Assembly: GCA_963667455.2 (NCBI GenBank)
Contig: CAXXFR010000014.1
Location: 72,396-136,395 of the forward strand
DNA length: 64,000 nucleotides
Source: Bin55 sp963667455
GTDB lineage: Bacteria; Pseudomonadota; Gammaproteobacteria; Pseudomonadales; Azotimanducaceae
Reading direction: 5' to 3'
The translations under genes were made by a program, and so were the position numbers. The notes below the pieces were generated by a model that worked only from the letters and a program-made list of their open reading frames with translations, made no database searches and was not told where the DNA came from. Shown piece after piece: positions 35,577 through 44,512 of the stretch. How positions within the stretch are numbered: position 1 is the stretch's first letter; every line of letters starts with the position of its first letter.

Positions 35577-36773
35577 ATGGACTTGGCTTACAGCACTGAG
35601 TACGAAGAGTTTCGACAAGAACTACATCACTTTCTTGAAGCGAACAAACATCGGTCTCCGGGTGCTCATCCTGTGGGAGTCTCGGGAGAAGACGTTAACC
35701 GTGCAGCGCGAGAATGGCAACAGCTTCTAATCGAGCATGGGTACGCCGCGCGAACAATCCCGCGTGCTTACGGAGGTTACGGTGCCACCCCCGATCCGTT
35801 GATTTCACACATCATTGCCGAGGAATTCACGCGATTTCGGGTGCGGCCCGGACATTCGGGAGATAACAGGCTTGTTCCCACGGTGCTCGAACTTGGTACT
35901 GAAGAACAAAAGCAGTGGCTCGTACCACCGACTATACGTGGAGAAATGACGTGGTGCCAGGGGTATTCGGAACCCCAGAGTGGTTCGGACCTGGCATCGC
36001 TTTCCACGCGTGCACACGTCGACGGCGATGACTTCGTAATCAATGGTCAGAAGATCTGGACTTCGGGAGCACAACGTGCAGACATGATGTTCTGTCTGGT
36101 GCGAACCGAGCCTGATGCTCCCAAGCATCAAGGCATCAGCTATCTTGTTTTTTCGATGGACACACCCGGAATTGATGTGCGTCCCTTGATTACGATGACC
36201 GGCGAAGCCACATTCAATGAAGTGTTTTTCACCGATGTTCGAGTTCCGGTCACGCAGATCATCGGAAAGCGCGGCGAAGGATGGTTCGTCGCAAATCACA
36301 CACTGAAATTTGAACGCGAAGGCCTAGGAGACCCCAATCAAGGCGAAACTCGACTGCAAGAGTTACTTTCCCTACTACAACGGGAAACCGTGGATGGTCT
36401 GAGACTCATCGACAATCCCATCTATCGCGACCGTCTGTTACGACTTCAGGGACAAGTGCTTGCTATGAAGTACAACGGCATGCGGATCCTTACCAGTAGA
36501 TCGAAAGACGAAGAACCCGGAATGCCTCGTTGGATCGTCAAGCTCCAAGGCTGCGAACTAAATCATCAAATGGCCGGTCTCGCCATCGATGCTTTGGGTG
36601 AACTCGGCACGCTCTACCACCGATCTCCTCTACTTCGAGACGGTGGTCGATGGCAACAACGCTACATGATGGATCTCGGGTTGATTATCGGCGGAGGTAC
36701 GGCCCAAATCCAAAAGAACATCATCGGCGAACGGGCGTTGGGTCTTCCCAAAGAGCCCAAAGTAGCCCAATAG
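35577..36773 (+). CDS. Acyl-CoA dehydrogenase, first of a pair
   Basis: The 398-residue FAD enzyme has WCQGYSEPQSGSDLASLSTRA and DFVINGQKIWTSGAQRADM, the acyl-CoA dehydrogenase signature 1 region. Near the C-terminus GLIIGGGTAQIQKNIIGERALGLP matches signature 2. It would introduce a double bond into an acyl-CoA and pass electrons to ETF. The next gene, 11 bases away, is a shorter acyl-CoA dehydrogenase; adjacent pairs like this often form heterotetramers, as in steroid side-chain degradation. Confidence 0.93.
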   Translation: MDLAYSTEYEEFRQELHHFLEANKHRSPGAHPVGVSGEDVNRAAREWQQLLIEHGYAARTIPRAYGGYGATPDPLISHIIAEEFTRFRVRPGHSGDNRLVPTVLELGTEEQKQWLVPPTIRGEMTWCQGYSEPQSGSDLASLSTRAHVDGDDFVINGQKIWTSGAQRADMMFCLVRTEPDAPKHQGISYLVFSMDTPGIDVRPLITMTGEATFNEVFFTDVRVPVTQIIGKRGEGWFVANHTLKFEREGLGDPNQGETRLQELLSLLQRETVDGLRLIDNPIYRDRLLRLQGQVLAMKYNGMRILTSRSKDEEPGMPRWIVKLQGCELNHQMAGLAIDALGELGTLYHRSPLLRDGGRWQQRYMMDLGLIIGGGTAQIQKNIIGERALGLPKEPKVAQ

Positions 36774-36784
36774 TTGGTCTACGC

Positions 36785-37864
36785 ATGGATTTTGCGCTAA
36801 GCGAAGAACAACAGTTTCTACAAAGCACGATAACGGACTTTCTCGGTCGAGAGTGTCCTCTCGACAAGGTACGCGATTGTGTTGACGACTCAATCACGCG
36901 AGACTCAGGCTTGTCCGATGAACTAGCAGAACTGGGCATCCCCGCCGTGGTCGTACCTGAAGAACATGGTGGAACCGAGTTCGGATACTTGGAAGCTGCA
37001 CTCATTGCTGAGGCAATGGGCGGTGCGGTTGCGCCCTACCCGTTCTTGGGTCCCTGTGTGGTTGCACCATACGTTCTGACACAAGCCGGGAGCGATCAGC
37101 AGAGGTCTGAGTGGCTTCCCAAAATTGCGGCAGGAGATGCGTGCTTCGGTATCGCCTTCACTGAGAGCATCGGCAGGCGAGTCGGAGAGTCGATACAGGC
37201 AACTCAAGGACGATTGGAGGGGGAACTAACCTTCGTCTTGGATGGATGCGACGCCGACCACTTGTTGGTAAGTTCTGAAGACTGTGCAATTCACATCGTC
37301 GACGTAAAGGATGTCGAGATCACAGCGTTAAAGTCCATTGACCGCACTCGATCACTTGCTCAGGTCAAATTGGATTCATCCCCGGCCGAAGTCCTACCGG
37401 GCTCCGCTCAGGATTCCCAGCTACTCCGGAGAGCCATCGATGTCGGCAGAATCATGATTGCTGCAGACACCCTGGGTGCCGCCCAAACCATGCTAGACAA
37501 AGCCGTCGCCTATGCAGGGGAGCGTATGCAGTTCAATCGTGTGATCGGTTCCTTTCAAGCGGTCAAGCACATGTGCGCAGAAATGGCCGCCGAACTCGAA
37601 CCGTGCCGTTCACTTGTGTGGTACGCAGCTCACTCAGTTCTTGCCATTCCATCCGAGACTCGAGTCGTCGCATGCCATGCTAAGGCTCATCTTTCCGAAG
37701 TGGGTCAGTTCGTTGCCCGAAAAGCGACGGAAGTTCACGGTGGTATGGGATTTACCGACCTACTAGGGCTGCACTACTGGTTCAAGAGAGTTGGTCTGAA
37801 TCGGCAACTGCTCGGCACTCCCGATCAGGTCAGAGAGGAAGCCGCACAAATCCAAGGCTGGTAA
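36785..37864 (+). CDS. Acyl-CoA dehydrogenase, second of a pair
   Basis: The 359-residue protein starts MDFALSEEQQFLQSTITDFLG at ATG 36785. An upstream in-frame start (36650) overlaps the preceding gene and adds non-homologous residues. It has HGGTEFGYLEAALIAEAMGG, AFTESIGRR, FNRVIGSFQAVKHMCAEMAAE and EVHGGMGFTDLLGLHYWFKR. Its weaker signature 1 region compared with its neighbour fits a partner subunit of a heteromeric dehydrogenase. It lies 11 bases after that gene, so the two are surely co-transcribed. Confidence 0.92.
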   Translation: MDFALSEEQQFLQSTITDFLGRECPLDKVRDCVDDSITRDSGLSDELAELGIPAVVVPEEHGGTEFGYLEAALIAEAMGGAVAPYPFLGPCVVAPYVLTQAGSDQQRSEWLPKIAAGDACFGIAFTESIGRRVGESIQATQGRLEGELTFVLDGCDADHLLVSSEDCAIHIVDVKDVEITALKSIDRTRSLAQVKLDSSPAEVLPGSAQDSQLLRRAIDVGRIMIAADTLGAAQTMLDKAVAYAGERMQFNRVIGSFQAVKHMCAEMAAELEPCRSLVWYAAHSVLAIPSETRVVACHAKAHLSEVGQFVARKATEVHGGMGFTDLLGLHYWFKRVGLNRQLLGTPDQVREEAAQIQGW

Positions 37865-37879
37865 GTCGGTACGCGATCA

Positions 37880-38683
37880 TCAGGTGCCGCCCCAAGACAT
37901 TGCATTGTCAATGATCTTCTCGAATGCGGCTGTAGACCATGCGCCTCTGAAGGTCTGTGGTGTTTTGCCGTCACTTGCAACACTGGCATCGACGAAAGGC
38001 TGCGCATTGGTAAGCGGAGAATGGGTGTGTCCCAAGGCAACATAGCACACCGATCCCTTGCCTACTCTGCGTTCGAGTCCCAACACTCGGGTCTTGCCGT
38101 CCGATTGCAACGATGTGTCTCGCTCATAGTGAAAGCCAAATCCTGGAGGAGATGGATCTGCAACTAATTCGGTCGTTAGCAAGGTCGAGTCAACATTGAT
38201 GGGCTCGACCAAGTAGAGTTCGTCTTCGACCTCGAACTCCGCCGGCAGTCCACTGAGAATCGGATGATCAGGAGCTTCGTTCTTGACGAGGAATTTCCGC
38301 ACCGGTGGATGGTTTAAGAAGAACGCTCCAAGTAGATCGTGATGCGGGAGTCGCACCATTTGTCTTCTTCTTCCTGACTCGTCCATGCGTTTGGCGCGAC
38401 CACCACTGGTTCCGTGTAACGCGAACCACTTGCCCCCTTCACTCAACCAGTTCTCGAGATCGTGAGACTGTTGGTCATCTGGATAAGGGCCGGCAACGTA
38501 GGTTACGAGCAAATCGGTGTTTGCAAGCCGATCCTCGATCTGTGAGAAATCTTGCGAAACCGTGGTTCGAAATTGGTGTCGATACAAGGCTTCAAGCAAC
38601 TGAATCCGAGCGAAGTCCATGTCGTGACCGGCGCTTGAACCAATCGGAAAGCCTCCTACTATCAAGTGTGCATTGCCACCCAT
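37880..38683 (-). CDS. ThuA-like domain protein
   Basis: The 267-residue protein has the class-I glutamine-amidotransferase-like fold of ThuA proteins: LLVTYVAGPYPDDQQ, LSEGGKWFALHGTSGG, HPILSGLPAEFEVEDELY and GKGSVCYVALGHTHSP. Such proteins occur with trehalose or other sugar catabolism and with Gfo/Idh enzymes; the exact chemistry is unknown. It is cytoplasmic (no signal peptide) and converges with the acyl-CoA dehydrogenase pair 15 bases away. Confidence 0.85.
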   Translation of the reverse strand: MGGNAHLIVGGFPIGSSAGHDMDFARIQLLEALYRHQFRTTVSQDFSQIEDRLANTDLLVTYVAGPYPDDQQSHDLENWLSEGGKWFALHGTSGGRAKRMDESGRRRQMVRLPHHDLLGAFFLNHPPVRKFLVKNEAPDHPILSGLPAEFEVEDELYLVEPINVDSTLLTTELVADPSPPGFGFHYERDTSLQSDGKTRVLGLERRVGKGSVCYVALGHTHSPLTNAQPFVDASVASDGKTPQTFRGAWSTAAFEKIIDNAMSWGGT

Positions 38684-38842
38684 GAATCGTCGTCTCCCGC
38701 TCTGTTTGTTGCAAGGTTCATCATATTAGCCACTGGTTGGGCAATGTAGGTCTCGCTTGAGGCCGCTCTAAGAGAGTAACGCGCTCTCCATTCGGAGAGT
38801 CAATCTGCCGATAGAAACTTAGATTCCCGGACTAATTGGAAA

Positions 38843-39196
38843 CTAGAACTGGTACTCGGGAATGTGCACTCGAAGGCCATCGATTGCAGGTGATCCTTTA
38901 ATCTGACACGATAGTCGGGAAGTCTCGGTGATTTCTGGATTGAGCTCCAGCATTGCCAGCTCGTCTGTGCTCGGATCTCCTAGTCGAACATACCACTCGT
39001 ACGGCAAGATGACATGACAAGTTGCACACGAGCACTCACCGCCGCAATCGGCATCGATTCCTGGAATTCCGTTGTCAAGAATAGTCTGCATCAACGACTT
39101 GCCCGGCACCAACTCCAAGACATGCTCTGTCCCGTCGAATGTGACGACGTGAACTTTTGGAAGTTCAGTGTTGTCTGAAGAGTCGTCTGGGCACAT
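38843..39196 (-). CDS. [2Fe-2S] ferredoxin, adrenodoxin type
   Basis: The 117-residue protein has the cluster ligands in DADCGGECSCATCHV (C-x5-C-x2-C) and a fourth Cys in RLSCQIKG. LMQTILDNGIPGIDADCGG and VHIPEYQF are typical of the adrenodoxin/putidaredoxin group. It shuttles one electron to oxygenases or Fe-S assembly. Start choice is ATG 39196. No P450 or reductase gene is in the window, so its partner is elsewhere or may be one of the oxygenases here. Confidence 0.92.
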   Translation of the reverse strand: MCPDDSSDNTELPKVHVVTFDGTEHVLELVPGKSLMQTILDNGIPGIDADCGGECSCATCHVILPYEWYVRLGDPSTDELAMLELNPEITETSRLSCQIKGSPAIDGLRVHIPEYQF

Positions 39197-39221
39197 TCGA
39201 ATTGAGAGTAGCTCTGTGGAT

Positions 39222-39244
39222 TGGGTCGAAACTCACTCGACCCA
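39222..39244. promoter_or_regulatory. 8-bp inverted repeat between ferredoxin gene and tRNA-Asn
   Basis: TGGGTCGA (39222-39229) and TCGACCCA (39237-39244) are perfect inverted copies around AACTCAC. The right arm coincides with the proposed -35 of the tRNA promoter and the whole lies 25 bases upstream of the ferredoxin start. It may be an operator for one or both divergent units. Confidence 0.45.
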
Positions 39245-39265
39245 TACCTAGGCGTCAAATATAAT
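39237..39265 (+). promoter_or_regulatory. Promoter of tRNA-Asn
   Basis: A perfect -10, TATAAT at 39260-39265, lies 17 bases after TCGACC at 39237-39242, which matches four of six -35 bases. Transcription would begin about 4 bases before the mature tRNA end. Confidence 0.7.
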
Positions 39266-39275
39266 TATCTCGCAT

Positions 39276-39351
39276 TCCACCTTAGCTCAGTTGGTAGAGC
39301 AGCTGACTGTTAATCAGCGGGTCGCTGGTTCGAGCCCAGCAGGTGGAGCCA
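39276..39351 (+). tRNA. tRNA-Asn (GTT)
   Basis: A 76-base cloverleaf with CCA encoded: acceptor TCCACCT pairs with AGGTGGA; the D-arm is GCTC...GAGC; the anticodon stem GCTGA/TCAGC encloses CTGTTAA, anticodon GTT; the T-arm is GCTGG-TTCGAGC-CCAGC. A strong -10 element lies ten bases before it. Confidence 0.97.
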
Positions 39352-39488
39352 ACCTTCTCTCTCCTATTTCTCGTTCTCGTAGCGGGCGTTCGCAAAAAAC
39401 GTGGATAGGTTGGGCTCGGGACTTAGAAGACGCTTGAGCTAGAGTATGCAAACGTTCGTTCCGAAAGCTTGCGAACCGGGACTGTGAC

Positions 39489-41072
39489 TCAAGCCAAGTT
39501 GATATCACTCAATATCTCTCGAGCTGCATTGCGACCGGGTAATCCGGTGACCCCACCACCTGGATGTGAACCAGCTCCACAGTGATACAAACCCCCAATC
39601 GGTCCGTGATAGTGGGCGCAACCACTGACCGGACGATTGCCTCCCAGCTGATTCGAAATCTGGGCAACGTGGAAGATATCTCCTCGCGGTAACCGAAATC
39701 GCCGTTCGAGATCGAGCGGAGTGAGGACTTCACGACCAATAACGGCACCACTGAAGTTTGGAGCAAAGCGATCTATTGCTCTGAACACTGTATCGGCAGC
39801 CTCATCTCGAAGGTCATCCCAATCGCGGTCATAAGGAAAATATTGGCAGAAAAGACTCGCCACATGCTTGTCCGGTGGCGCAAGATCGACATCGACCATG
39901 GAAGAAATGAACATTTCTACGATGGGTTGTTTGGACCACAAGCCTTGACGTGAATCAATGTAGGCTTGTTTCATGTAGTCCAACGTCGGACCGATAACAA
40001 TGCCGCCTTGGAGGTGCTCTTTGCTGATGCTCTTCCCTCCCTTGCAGGTAAACCTCGGGAGTTCGGATAGCGCAACATTGATCCTTAAGACTGCCGACTC
40101 TGCTGTTACACGTTCCAACTGCTCACGGAACTCTACGTTTAGCTCAGACGGATCGATCAGTTCAAGATAGAGTTGCTGCGGATCGAGATTGGCAACCACA
40201 ATTGGTGCACGGCGAGTCGTTCCGTCCGAAAGGACCGCTCCTGTAGTTCTCCCCGAGTCGACCAGAACTTGAGCAACTTCAGCCTCGGTTTCAACACTCA
40301 CTCCCAATGCTTGTGCTTGCTTGAACATGCATTCAGTAATTGCTCCCATACCGCCGATGGGATAGCCCCACATACCGCGTTGGCCTTCCAACTCGCCTAC
40401 AGCGTGATGAAGCAGTCCATAAACAGTACCTGGCGAGAACACAGAGGCGTTATGGCCAACAATTGAATCGAAGGCAAACGCTGCTTGAATGTGCGGATTC
40501 CGAAACCGACTCTTCAGTAAGTCCGCTACGGGAGAGGCTAGTAGCTCCGAGAGATTCGCTCGCTGTGACACACTCAATTGCTTGCCGCTCTCAGTCGCCA
40601 ACATTTCGTCAATCCAAAGTCGTTGAGAGTCTATGGTTGACGGTGGTTTCTGCATGAACTCCGCCAACATGTCGCTTAGTTCGCGAATCTCACTGCGAAA
40701 ATCTGACAAAGACTCGGCATCTTGTCGATCAAATCGCATGAACTCCTTCTTCGTCTGTTCGTCGTTGTTATAGATGGTCAACGACTCCTGATCCGACAAC
40801 GGATAGAAATTCGATATGGGTCGTGGACGGATATCGAGACCGTGGGATCGAAGCTTGAGATCTTCGATGATCTGCGGGTCGAGTAGACCCACAGTGAAAC
40901 TTGCAGTGGAATTGTGAAAGCCCGGGTAGAACTCCTCGGTTACCGCTGCACCTCCGACGATGTTTCGTCGTTCGAGAATCCGAACTTTCAGCCCCTGTGA
41001 AGCGAGGTAGCAAGCGCATACCAAACCGTTGTGGCCAGCACCGAGGATCAGTATTTCCTCGTCTGCCTTCAT
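39489..41072 (-). CDS. FAD-dependent oxidoreductase, phytoene desaturase / PYROXD2-like
   Basis: The 527-residue protein begins with a Rossmann FAD motif ILGAGHNGLVCACYLA and LERRNIVGGAAVTEEFYPGF. Midway it has GMWGYPIGGMGAITECMF, and it ends CGAGSHPGGGVTGLPGRNAA, all typical of the carotenoid-desaturase-like NAD(P)/FAD oxidoreductase family that includes PYROXD2. No carotenoid genes are adjacent, so a catabolic or unknown role is as likely as carotenoid synthesis. The start is ATG 41072 or an upstream GTG at 41084; neither has a clear ribosome site. Confidence 0.88.
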   Translation of the reverse strand: MKADEEILILGAGHNGLVCACYLASQGLKVRILERRNIVGGAAVTEEFYPGFHNSTASFTVGLLDPQIIEDLKLRSHGLDIRPRPISNFYPLSDQESLTIYNNDEQTKKEFMRFDRQDAESLSDFRSEIRELSDMLAEFMQKPPSTIDSQRLWIDEMLATESGKQLSVSQRANLSELLASPVADLLKSRFRNPHIQAAFAFDSIVGHNASVFSPGTVYGLLHHAVGELEGQRGMWGYPIGGMGAITECMFKQAQALGVSVETEAEVAQVLVDSGRTTGAVLSDGTTRRAPIVVANLDPQQLYLELIDPSELNVEFREQLERVTAESAVLRINVALSELPRFTCKGGKSISKEHLQGGIVIGPTLDYMKQAYIDSRQGLWSKQPIVEMFISSMVDVDLAPPDKHVASLFCQYFPYDRDWDDLRDEAADTVFRAIDRFAPNFSGAVIGREVLTPLDLERRFRLPRGDIFHVAQISNQLGGNRPVSGCAHYHGPIGGLYHCGAGSHPGGGVTGLPGRNAAREILSDINLA

Positions 41073-41421
41073 GCGAATTGGCACGCTAAGACTCAGTCAT
41101 TGGCAAGTAGGGCTGGGCTGAGAGCTTCGAACTTGGGCAACCTTCGTCTTCGTTGATCCCATCATAACAACACATCAGAGCCATGGAGCCCGTCAACAAC
41201 TCATTCCCGAGCGCTAAAGGCGAGCTGTCCAAGATAATCATTCATCAAACCACACATGGCAGTTTAATTGGCAGAAGAGTGTGGCCCACACTCTCTAATT
41301 CGGAACGTGCAAGCGGTCTGCCCGCGTCGGAGCTGTCCGTAAAATGCAGATTCAATTCACTGTTCAAACAGTCCACCGACAGGCTGGTTGAACTCGCTGA
41401 CTCATTTCCCCGGACAATCAC
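41073..41421. other. Divergent intergenic region with palindrome
   Basis: About 350 bases separate the FAD oxidoreductase start (leftward) from the aldolase start (rightward). An 80-codon frame ending at 41425 overlaps the aldolase start and lacks a ribosome site, so I do not count it. The notable element is the palindrome at 41276-41294, listed separately. Confidence 0.5.
41276..41294. promoter_or_regulatory. 19-base perfect palindrome, candidate operator
   Basis: AGAGTGTGG and CCACACTCT are perfect inverted copies around a single C. The one-base centre favours a dimeric repressor site over an RNA hairpin. It lies about 130 bases upstream of the HpcH/HpaI aldolase start, where a GntR- or LacI-type sugar-acid regulator would be expected to bind. 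The regulator gene is not in the window. Confidence 0.5.
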
Positions 41422-42216
41422 ATGATCTTGCAAAACACGTTTCGCGAAGCCTTGGACAAGGGTCTGCCAACCATGGGCACCCACTTCCTCTTTGCTGAAC
41501 CGGATATTCCCGAAATGATTGGCGATACGGGCTTGTTCGACTACGCTGAATTCGTCGGTGAGTACTCGACATTCGACATGTCATTGCTCTATCACCTAGC
41601 ACGGGCGGCTCAGTGTGGAAATCTGCCTCTGATGATCAAGCTGGACCAGGAGGCACAAGCCTTTTGGGCGCAAGCAGCGTTGGGCGCAGGATTCAAGTCA
41701 GTGCTGTTCACGGATGTTCGAACCCCGGAAGATGTCGAAGCATGCCACCGGGCCGTCGCACCGGATCAGCCCGGAGTTCACGGCTTTATGGGTGTCAAAC
41801 TCCGCCGTCCCGCCTTAGCGAGCTACAGCACGGAACAGTACGCCGAAGATCTCAAGTCCATTGTCAAGGTGATCATGATCGAGAAGAGCGTCACGGTAGA
41901 CAACATCGATTCTGTCTTGGACCGAGCACGATCATTAGGATTCGACATGACTCAATGGGGACCCGCGGACTTTGGGTTTTCCAAAGGTCCAGGTGGGTTG
42001 GCAGGGAGCGAACTGCGTCAGTACGAAGAGCTGGTAATCAAGAAGTCCATCGAATACGGAGTTGCTCCGCGCATTGAGATTGGGGAAGTCGAACAGGCCA
42101 AACGCTACATCGATCTCGGAGTGCGTCACTTCTGCATCGGTTGGGATCGATTCATCTTTCGGACTGCAATCGGAAGATTGGGATCGGAACTGCGGAAGCT
42201 TCTCGAAGGAGTCTAG
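41422..42216 (+). CDS. HpcH/HpaI aldolase family protein
   Basis: The 264-residue barrel resembles class II pyruvate aldolases such as HpaI and 2-keto-3-deoxyrhamnonate aldolase. It opens NTFREALDKGLPTMGTHF and has PLMIKLDQEAQAFWAQAAL, AGFKSVLFTDVRTPEDVE, FMGVKLRRP and VIMIEKSVTVDNID. It would split 2-keto-3-deoxy sugar acids or related compounds to pyruvate and an aldehyde. It converges with the sulfatase-PhyH-Gfo/Idh operon, a likely shared carbohydrate pathway. The exact substrate is unknown. Confidence 0.85.
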   Translation: MILQNTFREALDKGLPTMGTHFLFAEPDIPEMIGDTGLFDYAEFVGEYSTFDMSLLYHLARAAQCGNLPLMIKLDQEAQAFWAQAALGAGFKSVLFTDVRTPEDVEACHRAVAPDQPGVHGFMGVKLRRPALASYSTEQYAEDLKSIVKVIMIEKSVTVDNIDSVLDRARSLGFDMTQWGPADFGFSKGPGGLAGSELRQYEELVIKKSIEYGVAPRIEIGEVEQAKRYIDLGVRHFCIGWDRFIFRTAIGRLGSELRKLLEGV

Positions 42217-42256
42217 ATACAACGCTTAGTGAGTTCGGCGGTTTGCGTCCGTCGTC

Positions 42257-43276
42257 TCACCAAACTTTCTCCCATTGCCGAGTCTGCTCGGAGCGATACA
42301 TTGCCTTGGCGGCACGCAATTCCCCCATTGCGTACTCGGGCTCCGCTTGAAGTCTAGTTCCATCCAAGACGGCGGAACTGAAATCGGCCAGTTCAGCCCC
42401 ATAGCCCTCCACCTTGAACTCGAAAGCGCTCATCACAACTTGGCCCTTGGGGTGGTCGCCGTTGAACAGCACTAGATTTCCGTCGCGACCCCCTTCGATC
42501 ACGATTTCGCCTTCAGATCCAGTAATTCTGAAGTCCTCTACGGGTCCAACAGCTCCTCCAGTGAGAACGGCTTTGAAGGTCCCGATCACGCCCGACTGAA
42601 ACCGAATCAGAGCAAGACCAAAAGACTCTGTTTCCCTACTTGGAATGTGAGAACCGGTCGAAGCAATGACCTCGTCGATTTCGCCAAGCATGATTCGCAT
42701 TGGGCGAATCCAGTGTGCCCCTCCATCCATGCAAACTCCTCCACCGGCTCGATCCTTGAAGAAACGCCACGGCGGAGCCGCATCGGGATCGATTCGCATG
42801 GGGTCGTAAAAGGTGCCATGGGCAGTGAGCACCTCACCGATGGCCCCTTCGTCGATGAGATCGCGTGCTTTGTGGATGTCCCACCAGTACTGAGCTTGCT
42901 CAGCAACCATCAAGACAACACCCGCTTCCCTGCCGGCTTTCAGAATTCGTTCAGCAGAGTCGATATCGGTCGAGATTGGTTTCTCAAGAACGGTGTGTTT
43001 CTTGGCGTTGAATACTGTGTAGCACGCGGACTCGTGAGTATCGTGAGGAAGCATCAAATCCACCGCATCGAAGTCTCCCTTTTCCAAGCCCTCCTCTAGC
43101 GACCCAAAGGCTCGACTGGATGTGCGGTCGGCGAAAGCCTTGGCCGCATCGAGATCGCTATCGATACAGGCGGTGACTTGGATTCGTGTGGCCGTTCGTT
43201 GAATGCCGTGCCAGTGAGCCCGAGCAATTCCTCCGCAACCCACCAGGGCCATCCGGAGTTTCTTGCCTTCGGTCAC
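42257..43276 (-). CDS. Gfo/Idh/MocA family oxidoreductase
   Basis: The 339-residue NAD(P)-dependent oxidoreductase has the Rossmann motif ALVGCGGIARAHW near the N-terminus and HTVLEKPISTDIDSAE, the EKP catalytic-Lys motif. A C-terminal alpha/beta domain follows with GAHWIRPMRIMLGEIDEVIAS, where the His could be catalytic. Such enzymes oxidise sugars or cyclitols. It is the last gene of a run with a PhyH (26 bases upstream) and a sulfatase. The substrate is unknown. Confidence 0.92.
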   Translation of the reverse strand: MTEGKKLRMALVGCGGIARAHWHGIQRTATRIQVTACIDSDLDAAKAFADRTSSRAFGSLEEGLEKGDFDAVDLMLPHDTHESACYTVFNAKKHTVLEKPISTDIDSAERILKAGREAGVVLMVAEQAQYWWDIHKARDLIDEGAIGEVLTAHGTFYDPMRIDPDAAPPWRFFKDRAGGGVCMDGGAHWIRPMRIMLGEIDEVIASTGSHIPSRETESFGLALIRFQSGVIGTFKAVLTGGAVGPVEDFRITGSEGEIVIEGGRDGNLVLFNGDHPKGQVVMSAFEFKVEGYGAELADFSSAVLDGTRLQAEPEYAMGELRAAKAMYRSEQTRQWEKVW

Positions 43277-43302
43277 AACTCCAATCCCTTAGCTAATGCG
43301 GA

Positions 43303-44475
43303 CTAAATTCCGATGTCCTGGAGGTTGTAGTCTTTCAATTCTTCCATACGACTGGAGTCCCAGACATATTGTTTGGATTCGCTGGCCAATGGTTGATATT
43401 CGTACGGAATTTCATTCGGGTACTTTTGTTGGCGAGCGCTAATGCCGAACATGATCATGCGCGATCTTGATCGAATGTAGTTCTCGTCGTAGACCGAGAC
43501 CGGATTGTGTATGCCGCCACTCTTGACGTTCAAGACAGACTTCCGGCGGTGGAATCCGAAGTTAAGAGTTACGCGAAATTTCGAGCTGGTGTTGTTGAAT
43601 GAGCCGTGTATCGCTTGCCGGTTGGTTATTGCAACATCGCCAGGATTGCAGATTAAGGGAACCGCTTCAGGCAGTCGATCAGATCCTGCACTCTCGACCA
43701 TCGCCTTGATGTCTGCCTTGCCGTTGCGATGCGATCCAGGTACGACCCACAAGCCGTTTTCGGCGTCACAACCGTACAGTTGTGCCATGAAATTGAAGCC
43801 ATGCGTGTTCTCGTCGCGATCAGGTTTGTCCCAATGCGTCCAGCCGTCCTGGTGCCATGCAACGGAGCCGCCTAAGCCCGGTTGCTTAATCCAAAGGACT
43901 TCGTTGAATGGCGTAAAGTCTGACCCATGAATGGCTTCCGCAACGCGAAGCAGCTGTGGATGTCCGTAGACTCGAAGATAGGCTTCCGAAAACTGCAATG
44001 CTCCTGAAATTACTTGCACGATTTCTTTCGGGGCATCGTCAGGCGGCTCAAGCTCCAACATTCTTGACGGATGCCTTCCGTGTGCGGCCGAAGTACCTCC
44101 AACCGGATCTGAGAGCGGGCGGACCCAGCTGATCGTGCGTGCGCTTCGACCTCCAGAAATTGCAGGCCGACCAAATCTGTCGACGGATTCCCCTCGAGCG
44201 ACAGGAAGACGATCTATGAGGTTGACTAAGTCCCTTTCGATTTCTGCTCGTTCTTCGCGGTCAATCACTCCTTCGAAGATGTAGAAACCAAATTCGGAAT
44301 ACGCATCGAGAATCGCCTTGTCCAATTCGCCCGATTTCGAGAACTTGATCTTGCCCCGATTGCCCAAAGCCATCGCCCGGCGAGTACCTTCCGACCGATA
44401 CTCGACCATCGCCGACTCGGCTTGTCCATAGTCGTGACGTGCGGCGGCGGCTCGCGGCAGTGCAGATTGATTCAT
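43303..44475 (-). CDS. Phytanoyl-CoA dioxygenase (PhyH) family protein
   Basis: The 390-residue dioxygenase has metal ligands in VAWHQDGWTHW (HxD) and the distal His in RQAIHGSFNNTSSKFRVT, where the Arg would bind 2-oxoglutarate. GLWVVPGSHRNGKADI is the usual middle motif. It is translated between a sulfatase (37 bases upstream) and a Gfo/Idh oxidoreductase, so it should act on the desulfated product or a related sugar. The substrate is unknown. Confidence 0.9.
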   Translation of the reverse strand: MNQSALPRAAAARHDYGQAESAMVEYRSEGTRRAMALGNRGKIKFSKSGELDKAILDAYSEFGFYIFEGVIDREERAEIERDLVNLIDRLPVARGESVDRFGRPAISGGRSARTISWVRPLSDPVGGTSAAHGRHPSRMLELEPPDDAPKEIVQVISGALQFSEAYLRVYGHPQLLRVAEAIHGSDFTPFNEVLWIKQPGLGGSVAWHQDGWTHWDKPDRDENTHGFNFMAQLYGCDAENGLWVVPGSHRNGKADIKAMVESAGSDRLPEAVPLICNPGDVAITNRQAIHGSFNNTSSKFRVTLNFGFHRRKSVLNVKSGGIHNPVSVYDENYIRSRSRMIMFGISARQQKYPNEIPYEYQPLASESKQYVWDSSRMEELKDYNLQDIGI

Positions 44476-44512
44476 GGATTGGGATCCTCTCTGAATTCAG
44501 ACACAACTATTT

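Noticed and set aside
39314..39508. 64-codon minus-strand ORF ending APPAGLEPATR
   Set aside because: This well-known false peptide arises from reading the complement of a tRNA T-arm and 3' end; here it overlaps the tRNA-Asn.
41183..41425. 80-codon plus-strand ORF
   Set aside because: No ribosome site, contains the palindrome, and runs into the aldolase start.
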